This document shows, piece by piece, positions 1 to 5,671 of a stretch of 9,178 nucleotides of DNA (the first letter of the stretch is position 1; every line of letters starts with the position of its first letter). A program made the position numbers and the translations under genes. The DNA comes from an uncultured Dokdonia sp. (GTDB lineage: Bacteria; Bacteroidota; Bacteroidia; Flavobacteriales; Flavobacteriaceae), in the NCBI GenBank assembly GCA_937124495.1, contig CAKZKZ010000319.1:1-9178 (forward strand), read 5' to 3'. The notes under the pieces are model-generated. The model did no database searches and had not been told where the DNA came from. It worked only from the letters and a program-made list of their open reading frames with translations.

Positions 1-568
1 CAAAGCTTCTATTTGTGCTTGTATAGATACCCATGAGAAACGAAGAAATTTTTTAGCATGTCATCCTATTGCAGGTACAGAATTTTCAGGACCTATGGCA
101 GCAATAGAGGGGCTCTATGATGGAAAGACCAATATTATTTGTGAAGTCGAGAAAACAAGTTTTAAACTTCAAGAAAAGGCATTGCAATTATTTACATCAA
201 TAGGAATGCGTATTCGATATATGGATCCTGTTTCTCACGATAAGCATATTGCATATATGTCACATTTATCACATATAAGTGCTTTTATGCTTGGGAAGAC
301 CGTGATTGATAAAGAAAAAAACGAACGTGACATTTTTGATATGGCAGGAAGTGGTTTTGCTTCTACAGTACGATTAGCAAAAAGTAGCCCAACTACTTGG
401 ACCTCTATATTTAAACAAAATAAAAACAATATCTTAGAGGCACTCGATGAGTATATTATAAATCTAGCACATTTTAAAAAAATGATGCAGGAAAATGACT
501 TTGATGATGTGTATGAAGAGATGGAGAATACGAATCATATTAAAGAAATATTAAAAGGAATAGAATAA
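1..568 (+). CDS. tyrA: Prephenate dehydrogenase, C-terminal part (5' end outside window)
   Basis: This enzyme oxidatively decarboxylates prephenate to 4-hydroxyphenylpyruvate using NAD(P), the committed step to tyrosine, in the cytoplasm. The frame is open from base 2 with no stop, so the Met codon at 95 is internal; about 188 residues are visible. The N-terminal Rossmann nucleotide-binding part, roughly 95 residues judged from the usual family length, lies outside the window. Visible residue 21 is the His of HPIAGTE (substrate-binding His, with Glu at 27), SHLSH carries His 88 and His 91, and VRLAKSSP carries Arg 124. Their spacing (67 and 103 residues after the first His) equals that of His147, His214 and Arg250 as I recall them for the Aquifex aeolicus enzyme. 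Ser 121 stands where that enzyme has Asp247. There is no ACT or fused chorismate mutase domain; the mutase is supplied by the next gene, 35 bases downstream. The 3' end of an aromatic operon is inferred. Confidence 0.93.
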   Translation, partial: KASICACIDTHEKRRNFLACHPIAGTEFSGPMAAIEGLYDGKTNIICEVEKTSFKLQEKALQLFTSIGMRIRYMDPVSHDKHIAYMSHLSHISAFMLGKTVIDKEKNERDIFDMAGSGFASTVRLAKSSPTTWTSIFKQNKNNILEALDEYIINLAHFKKMMQENDFDDVYEEMENTNHIKEILKGIE

Positions 569-603
569 GAATACGCCTGAAGAGGTATAAACAAGCAAAC
601 ACT

Positions 604-1689
604 ATGGAAAACAAAAAAGAACTTAGAAGTTGGTTAGATGCCTTTAACTTGGATCACCCACTTGTAATAGCAGGGCCTTGTAGCGCAGAAACACAAGAGC
701 AAGTATTAAAAATTGCACACCAACTTAAAGATACCGATGCTACGGTATTAAGAGCAGGTATTTGGAAACCCCGTACACGTCCGGGTAATTTTGAAGGCGT
801 AGGAGCTTTAGGATTAAAATGGCTTCAAAAGGCAAAGGAAGAAACAGGAATGCTTACCACGACAGAAGTGGCAAATGCAAACCATGTTGAACTTGCATTA
901 GAACATGATGTAGATATCTTATGGATAGGAGCTCGTACTACAGTGTCTCCTTTTATTGTACAAGATATAGCAGATGCATTAAAAGGAACAGACAAAACCG
1001 TACTTATCAAAAACCCTGTTAATCCAGATTTATCACTTTGGCTTGGAGCAGTAGAACGTTTTTACACGGCAGATATTAATAATCTAGGAGTAATCCATAG
1101 AGGGTTTTCTACCTATGAAAAAACACGTTACAGAAATAATCCAGAATGGCAAATAGCGATTGACTTACAAAATCGTTTTCCAGATCTTCCACTTATATTA
1201 GACCCTTCTCATATTGCAGGACGTCGTGATATTATTCATGATCTAAGTCAGACGGCATTAGATTTAAATTATGATGGCTTAATGGTCGAGACGCATTATG
1301 ATCCTGATAATGCATGGAGTGATGCTGCACAACAAATCACACCTAAGACACTCGTCAAGATGATGATTGATCTTAAGATACGTAAAGTAGAGGGCAATGA
1401 AGTAGAGTATAATAATAAGATTAATACATTACGTACACAGATAGATGTAGTAGATCATCAACTTATTGAATCTTTAGGTAAGCGTATGAAGATTGCAGAT
1501 CAAATCGGGGAACTTAAAATAGATAATAATGTTGCTATACTACAAACTAAACGTTGGAATGAGATTTTAGGAAAAATGATTCTTGAAGGAGAACAACATA
1601 ATCTAAGCGAGGAGTTTATTCTTAGAGTATTTAAAGCAGTGCATCAAGAGTCGATTAATCACCAACAAAAAATAGCACTTTTAAAATAG
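604..1689 (+). CDS. aroG: Bifunctional DAHP synthase (type I-beta) / chorismate mutase (AroQ)
   Basis: The 361-residue fusion catalyses the first shikimate-pathway step (phosphoenolpyruvate plus erythrose 4-phosphate to DAHP) and rearranges chorismate to prephenate. Residues 1-255 form the DAHP synthase barrel: GPCSAET at 24-30, KPRTRPGNFEG at 55-65, IGARTT at 108-113, KNP at 136-138, DPSHIAGRR at 200-208. Cys26, His203, Glu229 and Asp240 fit the metal ligands, with His-Glu-Asp spacing of 26 and 11 as in the Thermotoga enzyme. Residues 270-357 form a helical AroQ mutase: Arg277, Arg294, Lys305 and Gln354 match E. coli Arg11, Arg28, Lys39 and Gln88, but Gln314 and Trp318 occupy the Asp48 and Glu52 positions. 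In related Bacteroidota fusions the C-terminal mutase mediates feedback inhibition by prephenate; that this applies here is inference. The enzyme lacks the N-terminal regulatory domain of Thermotoga DAHP synthase. The start follows tyrA by 35 bases without a Shine-Dalgarno. Gene naming varies for this fusion. Confidence 0.95.
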   Translation: MENKKELRSWLDAFNLDHPLVIAGPCSAETQEQVLKIAHQLKDTDATVLRAGIWKPRTRPGNFEGVGALGLKWLQKAKEETGMLTTTEVANANHVELALEHDVDILWIGARTTVSPFIVQDIADALKGTDKTVLIKNPVNPDLSLWLGAVERFYTADINNLGVIHRGFSTYEKTRYRNNPEWQIAIDLQNRFPDLPLILDPSHIAGRRDIIHDLSQTALDLNYDGLMVETHYDPDNAWSDAAQQITPKTLVKMMIDLKIRKVEGNEVEYNNKINTLRTQIDVVDHQLIESLGKRMKIADQIGELKIDNNVAILQTKRWNEILGKMILEGEQHNLSEEFILRVFKAVHQESINHQQKIALLK

Positions 1690-1717
1690 AAGTGCTACTT
1701 GTTTATACTTCATACAT

Positions 1718-1762
1718 AAAAGGCTTCCAATAAATACCATTATTGGAAGCCTTTTTATTTTT
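1718..1762 (+). terminator. Rho-independent terminator of the aromatic operon, possibly bidirectional
   Basis: A perfect 16-base-pair stem (1718-1733 with 1740-1755, core GGCTTCCAATAA) encloses a 6-base loop. On the plus strand it is followed by TTTTT-A-TTTTT, ideal for ending the tyrA/DAHP synthase transcript 28 bases after the stop. The minus-strand gene at 1770-2225 converges on the same hairpin. In that direction the T-run is only four bases within the stem followed by ATG, so termination would rest mainly on the hairpin and is probably weaker. Confidence 0.92.
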
Positions 1763-1769
1763 GTTCTAA

Positions 1770-2225
1770 CTACTGCTTAAGTCTTTTGAAAATATATCGA
1801 GTAATAAAAATACCGTTATTATCCCCTTTACCTCCAGCACTTTCTACAGCACTAGCGACAAAAGCTAGATCCCATCCTTCCATGAGCATTGTATTGATTT
1901 TTGATTCAATAAGTGCATCGTTAGAAGCAATATTTTGAAAACGGATCCCTCCAAGATTAAAGAAGTTTAAAAGTTTTGTTTCGTCAAAACCTTTTACTCT
2001 AAGTTCTCCTCTTTTAGACTTGTTTCGTGTATTATCTTCTTCGGTTTGTGTAGATGTAAATTCTTTGTAATCTCTAGAGTCATTTGCAGAGATAAGACGA
2101 CTACGACCTAAACCATTAGGGACAATCGATTCTATTGAAGTGACAATTTTTACTTCATATTGTTGTGCTTGCATCTCAAAAGATAGGAGAGCGATCATCA
2201 CAAGTCCTAGTATTATTTTTTTCAT
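1770..2225 (-). CDS. Small exported DUF4177-like protein, function unknown
   Basis: The 151-residue product begins with a classic Sec signal peptide: MKK, then a hydrophobic stretch 4-15, with likely cleavage after MQA at 18-20, giving a mature protein starting QQYEVK. The mature part has the layout I associate with DUF4177-like proteins: an opening strand YEVKIV (23-28), the signature INTMLMEGWDLAFV (110-123, the usual 'lne.ga.GWel' helix and strand), and a closing strand RYIFKR (143-148). Between them lies a polar region of about 80 residues with VPNGLGRSRLI (35-45) and ETKLLNFFNLGG (82-93), which from memory resembles other flavobacterial hypothetical proteins. The location is probably periplasmic; there is no lipobox Cys. 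No catalytic motif is visible. It is a single-gene unit, divergent from rsgA and convergent with the aromatic operon, so context gives no functional hint. The start is supported by the signal peptide and by the A-rich DNA before it. Confidence 0.82.
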   Translation of the reverse strand: MKKIILGLVMIALLSFEMQAQQYEVKIVTSIESIVPNGLGRSRLISANDSRDYKEFTSTQTEEDNTRNKSKRGELRVKGFDETKLLNFFNLGGIRFQNIASNDALIESKINTMLMEGWDLAFVASAVESAGGKGDNNGIFITRYIFKRLKQ

Positions 2226-2309
2226 ATTATGTGTTTTAAATGGTTTTTACGGTGACAAATTAAACCAATTACTATGTAAAAAGTAAGTATTTTTGCGTAA
2301 TTCTATTTT
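2226..2309. promoter_or_regulatory. Divergent intergenic region with promoter(s) for rsgA-dtd and the minus-strand gene
   Basis: This 84-base AT-rich spacer must hold both divergent promoters. On the plus strand TATTTTTG at 2288-2295 matches the Bacteroidota -7 consensus TAnnTTTG exactly. It would give a transcript beginning only several bases before the rsgA ATG at 2310, that is, a very short leader. I see no TTG at the expected -33 distance. On the minus strand the reverse complement of 2256-2263 reads TTAATTTG, one mismatch from the same consensus, again without a clear -33 element. Neither gene start has a Shine-Dalgarno, as is normal for this phylum. The assignment is by motif only. Confidence 0.4.
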
Positions 2310-3260
2310 ATGACAGGAATCGTATATAAATCTACAGGAAGTTGGTATACCGTAAAGACCGAAGATGGTCAATGGTATGAATGCCGTATGAAAGGAAAGT
2401 TTCGTATTAAAGGCATAAAGAGTACAAACCCTGTATCTGTAGGGGATGTTGTAGATTTTGATTTGGATACAAAAAGCGATGTAGAGACGGGTGTTATTAC
2501 TAATATCCATGCGAGAGAGAATTATATTATTCGAAAATCTGTCAACCTTTCTAAGCAAACACATATTATTGCATCAAATGTTGACCAAGTTTTTTTATTG
2601 GTTACTTTAAATAACCCTCCTACGTTTACGGCATTTATAGATCGTTTCTTGATCTCTGCAGAAGCTTACAGGATTAAAGCTATTTTACTCTTTAATAAGA
2701 TAGATACGTATAATGAAGATGAGTTACTCGAAATCAAATTTCTTGCAGCCATGTACAGAGATATTGGGTATGAATGTCTAGGGATTTCAGCATTAAAAGA
2801 AACCAATTTAGATGCATTGAAAAAGCAAATGGAAGGCAAAGTAAATATTTTCACAGGCCATAGTGGTGTTGGTAAATCTACGCTTGTAAATGCTATAGAA
2901 CCTAATCTGAATATTAAAACAAAAGAAATCAGTGAGCAACACATGCAAGGACAGCATACAACCACATTTGCAGAAATGTATGATCTTAGTTTTAATAATG
3001 CAAAAATAATTGACACACCAGGTATCAAAGGATTTGGAATCGTTGATATGGAGCGGGAAGAAATAGGAAATTATTTTCCTGAATTTTTTGCCTTAAAAGG
3101 TGATTGTAAATTTAATGATTGCCTTCATCTTGAAGAACCTAAATGTGCAGTTAAAAATGCATTAGATAATGATGAATTATATTGGTCTCGTTATAAGAGT
3201 TATGTCAGCATTATGGAAGGTGATGAAGAGCAGTATCGTAAAGATCAATATGCCATATAA
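2310..3260 (+). CDS. rsgA: Ribosome small subunit-dependent GTPase RsgA
   Basis: RsgA is a circularly permuted GTPase that binds the immature 30S subunit, helps mature the decoding centre and releases assembly factors such as RbfA on GTP hydrolysis. The 316-residue protein shows the three family parts: an N-terminal OB-fold (about 1-70, with GDVVDF at 45-50); the permuted G domain in the order G4 NKID (129-132), G5 SAL (160-162), G1 P-loop GHSGVGKST (183-191), switch I HTTTF (216-220), G3 DTPGIKGFG (235-243); and a C-terminal zinc motif with Cys266, Cys271, His273 and Cys279. All motifs are intact and the length is normal. It heads a two-gene unit: dtd starts 5 bases after its stop. A motif-based -7 box lies just upstream, and the leader appears to be very short. 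Confidence 0.97.
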   Translation: MTGIVYKSTGSWYTVKTEDGQWYECRMKGKFRIKGIKSTNPVSVGDVVDFDLDTKSDVETGVITNIHARENYIIRKSVNLSKQTHIIASNVDQVFLLVTLNNPPTFTAFIDRFLISAEAYRIKAILLFNKIDTYNEDELLEIKFLAAMYRDIGYECLGISALKETNLDALKKQMEGKVNIFTGHSGVGKSTLVNAIEPNLNIKTKEISEQHMQGQHTTTFAEMYDLSFNNAKIIDTPGIKGFGIVDMEREEIGNYFPEFFALKGDCKFNDCLHLEEPKCAVKNALDNDELYWSRYKSYVSIMEGDEEQYRKDQYAI

Positions 3261-3265
3261 TTGTT

Positions 3266-3718
3266 ATGAGAGTTATTATACAACGCGTTTCTGAAGCATC
3301 TGTTACCATTAATGATCTTGTAAAATCAAGTATAACCCAAGGATTTCTAATTTTACTAGGGATTACTCATGAAGATACACAAGAAGACATTGATTGGCTT
3401 ACCAATAAGATTATGGGATTACGTATTTTTAGCGATGCCAATGGTGCGATGAATTTGTCTATAAAAGATATTGATGGAGACTTGCTAGTGATTAGTCAGT
3501 TTACATTACATGCGAGTACTAAAAAAGGAAATCGTCCCTCATTTTTAGAAGCTGCTCGGCCAGAAGTTGCCATCCCGTTATATGAAAATTTTGTTGGTAC
3601 GCTTTCGCGAAAGCATACTAAAGATGTATACACTGGAGAATTTGGAGCCGATATGAAAGTGCGGTTATTAAATGATGGCCCAGTAACCATTACTATAGAC
3701 TCAAAAAACAGGCAGTAA
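3266..3718 (+). CDS. dtd: D-aminoacyl-tRNA deacylase (Dtd)
   Basis: Dtd hydrolyses D-amino acids such as D-Tyr, and also glycine mischarged on tRNA-Ala, from tRNA, so D-residues stay out of translation. It acts in the cytoplasm as a homodimer. The 150-residue protein has the usual start MRVIIQRVSEASV, the SQFTLHAS motif (77-84) with Thr80 at the position of the E. coli active-site Thr, KGNRPSF (87-93), TGEFGADM (123-130) and the Gly-cisPro pocket GPVTI (138-142). Length is slightly above E. coli's 145. It lies 5 bases after rsgA. Residues around 112-116 (TLSRK), in a variable loop, are encoded by a long palindrome (see the repeat at 3597-3618), suggesting tolerated insertion or sequence drift there. 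Active-site motifs are intact, so the gene should be functional. Confidence 0.97.
   Translation: MRVIIQRVSEASVTINDLVKSSITQGFLILLGITHEDTQEDIDWLTNKIMGLRIFSDANGAMNLSIKDIDGDLLVISQFTLHASTKKGNRPSFLEAARPEVAIPLYENFVGTLSRKHTKDVYTGEFGADMKVRLLNDGPVTITIDSKNRQ
3597..3618. repeat. Palindrome inside dtd
   Basis: GCTTTCGCGAAAGC at 3601-3614 is a perfect 14-base palindrome. With flanks GTAC and ATAC it extends to 22 bases with a single mismatched pair (3600/3615). It is clearly more GC-rich than its surroundings and encodes parts of residues 111-118 of Dtd in a poorly conserved loop. From memory, TTTCGCGAAA-type palindromes recur in some marine flavobacterial genomes; I cannot verify that here. It could be a dispersed repeat, a protein-binding site, or chance. 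Only one copy is present in this window. Confidence 0.6.
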
Positions 3719-3722
3719 TTTT

Positions 3723-3752
3723 TTGTCTATCTCTCTAACTAACTCTATATTG
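3723..3752 (+). promoter_or_regulatory. Possible promoter of the DUF3857 gene cluster
   Basis: The 45-base gap after dtd contains TTG at 3723-3725 and, 20 bases later, TATATTG at 3746-3752. This resembles the Bacteroidota TTG (-33) / TAnnTTTG (-7) promoter with one T missing from the -7 box. It would place the transcript start only a few bases before the ATG at 3764. The spacer shows no terminator hairpin, so read-through from rsgA-dtd is equally possible. Confidence 0.3.
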
Positions 3753-3763
3753 CCTCAAAAAAA

Positions 3764-5665
3764 ATGCGTTTATTTCTTTTGTGTTGCATCTTATTGCAAT
3801 CCACACTATTATTTGCTCAAACTTCATTAGAATTACAAGCTGTTATACTTCCAAGTGATCTTAAAGAGAATGCAGATAGTATCATAAGAGATGAACAAAT
3901 CACTGTCAATATTCCAAACCAACGTACATTAGAATATAGTGTTTACAGAGTGATCACTGTCTTGAATAAAAAAGGAATTGCTGATATAAATGCTGGAGTA
4001 GGTTACGATAAAGATTCGCGAGTTAAAAAGCTAGAAGCTACGATTTATAATAATGTAGGTGAAGAAATAAAGCACTTTAAGAAAAGTGATTTTAAAGATG
4101 TAAGCGCGGTGAGTAATGGTAGTCTTTTTGAAGACTCTAGAGTCAAATACTTAGAGTATACACCAGTTTCATATCCATTTACAGTTGTTTTTACTTCATC
4201 AAAGGTAAGTAGTGAGACTGCTTTTATTCCTTTTTGGTATCCTAATAGTACATATCAGAGTAGTACGGCTAAGAGTACGTATACCATAACGTATGCGCCA
4301 GACCTTGAATTGAAGTATAAGTTGTTAAACCCTGATGAGCAGATAGAAATCAATGAATCTACAGGTAAAATAGAAGTTTCCGTAAAAGATTATAAGGCAT
4401 TTGTTCCAGAGGCCTATAGTCTAGGGTTTAAAAATATAGTACCTAAAATGATTTTTGCATTAAATAAATTCCACCTCTCAGGAGTAGATGGTAGTGCAGA
4501 AGATTGGACTAGCTATGGTAAATGGATGGATGACTATCTTTTAAAAGGAACTAGAGAATTACCAGAAGAAACAAAAATAGAAATAGCAAACCTAGTTGCA
4601 GGAGAGACTGATAACATAGAGAAAGCACGCAAGATTTACAATTATGTGCAGGAAAAAACACGCTATATCAGTGTGCAGATAGGAATAGGCGGGTGGAAGC
4701 CCATGCTAGCATCAGAAGTAGACGCTTTGGGATATGGAGATTGTAAGGCGCTCACAAACTATACAAAATCATTATTAGAAGTTGCTGAAATTCCATCCTA
4801 TTATACCATACTGTATGCAGGGGATGATAAAAGAGATATTCAACCAGATTTTGTTTCTATGCAAGGAAATCATGCAATTCTTAGTATTCCCAACGGAGAA
4901 GATTATGTGTGGTTAGAGTGTACAAGTCAGGAAATTCCTTTTGGGTTTATTGGTGATTTTACAGATGATAGGGATGTTGTTATTATTACTCCAGAAGGAG
5001 GTAAAATAGTACACACCGATATTTATGATTATTCAAAAAATACCCAATTTGTTAAAGGGACGTGTAAAATTACTGAGAAAGGAGCCATAGAAGCAGCAGT
5101 TACCATGCAATCTAAAGGAATACAATATAATGACCGTTATTATTTAGAGAATCAAATAGATAGTGATCAAAAGAAGTATTATTATAATTTTTGGAAGCAT
5201 ATCAATAATATGAAAATAGATACTATTGATATAGAAAATAATAGAAGGGATGTAGTGATGAATGAAAAGATCACTTTTTCTGCCGATAATTATGCATCAT
5301 TTGCTGGAGAAGAGATGCTCGTCTCTCTCAATGCAGTTAATAGATATACGAATGTCCCAAAAAGATATAAGAAAAGAGATCTAGAATTATATATAGACAG
5401 AGGATTTGTAGATGAAGATGAGATGGTTGTCACTGTTCCTGATACGTATAAACTACAAGATTCGTTTGAAGATATTCATGTGGAAAGTGAATTTGGAATA
5501 TATGATCTAACCTTTGAACGTATTAATGACACTAACATAAAATATACTAGAAAATTTTCTATGTACGAAGGAACTTTTTCAAAAGAGAAATATAAAGACT
5601 TTAGATCCTTTGTTAGAAAGGTCGTTCGTTATGATAATCAAAAAATTGTGCTTGCCAAAATTTAA
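3764..5665 (+). CDS. Exported DUF3857 / transglutaminase-like protein with Cys and His retained
   Basis: The 633-residue protein has a Sec signal peptide (MRLFLLCCILLQSTLLFAQ, cleavage near residue 18 or 19), so the product is periplasmic or surface-exposed. An N-terminal beta-rich DUF3857-type domain spans about 40-215. A transglutaminase-like core at about 285-395 opens with the helix KARKIYNYVQEKTRYISVQ, with Cys327 in GYGDCKA and His370 in GNHAIL. Glu385 in VWLECTSQ stands where cysteine-protease-like transglutaminase folds usually have Asp in a 'WLDpT' motif. The spacing is 43 residues from Cys to His and 15 from His to Glu. A beta-rich C-terminal part (about 425-633) resembles the DUF3858 region of related Bacteroidota proteins. 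Such folds may cross-link, cleave or hydrolyse peptide bonds; the actual substrate is unknown. No membrane anchor or sorting domain is seen. The next gene starts 6 bases after its stop, so they are co-transcribed. The start is set by the signal peptide and the preceding A-run. Confidence 0.88.
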   Translation: MRLFLLCCILLQSTLLFAQTSLELQAVILPSDLKENADSIIRDEQITVNIPNQRTLEYSVYRVITVLNKKGIADINAGVGYDKDSRVKKLEATIYNNVGEEIKHFKKSDFKDVSAVSNGSLFEDSRVKYLEYTPVSYPFTVVFTSSKVSSETAFIPFWYPNSTYQSSTAKSTYTITYAPDLELKYKLLNPDEQIEINESTGKIEVSVKDYKAFVPEAYSLGFKNIVPKMIFALNKFHLSGVDGSAEDWTSYGKWMDDYLLKGTRELPEETKIEIANLVAGETDNIEKARKIYNYVQEKTRYISVQIGIGGWKPMLASEVDALGYGDCKALTNYTKSLLEVAEIPSYYTILYAGDDKRDIQPDFVSMQGNHAILSIPNGEDYVWLECTSQEIPFGFIGDFTDDRDVVIITPEGGKIVHTDIYDYSKNTQFVKGTCKITEKGAIEAAVTMQSKGIQYNDRYYLENQIDSDQKKYYYNFWKHINNMKIDTIDIENNRRDVVMNEKITFSADNYASFAGEEMLVSLNAVNRYTNVPKRYKKRDLELYIDRGFVDEDEMVVTVPDTYKLQDSFEDIHVESEFGIYDLTFERINDTNIKYTRKFSMYEGTFSKEKYKDFRSFVRKVVRYDNQKIVLAKI

Positions 5666-5671
5666 TATCCT

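Noticed and set aside
95..97. Met codon at 95 as the start of prephenate dehydrogenase
   Set aside because: The frame is open upstream to the window edge and the upstream residues contain the catalytic HPIAGTE motif, so this Met is internal.
2247..2564. Open frame of 105 codons on the minus strand overlapping the start of rsgA
   Set aside because: It is antisense to the well-conserved rsgA OB-fold region, its product is low-complexity and Cys/Tyr/Ile-rich with no recognisable motif, and it would occupy the divergent promoter region.
3764..3823. Lipoprotein signal (Leu-Leu-Cys-Cys) in the first DUF3857 protein
   Set aside because: The Cys residues at 7-8 fall inside the hydrophobic core, too early for a lipobox, and an ordinary signal peptidase I site follows near residue 18.
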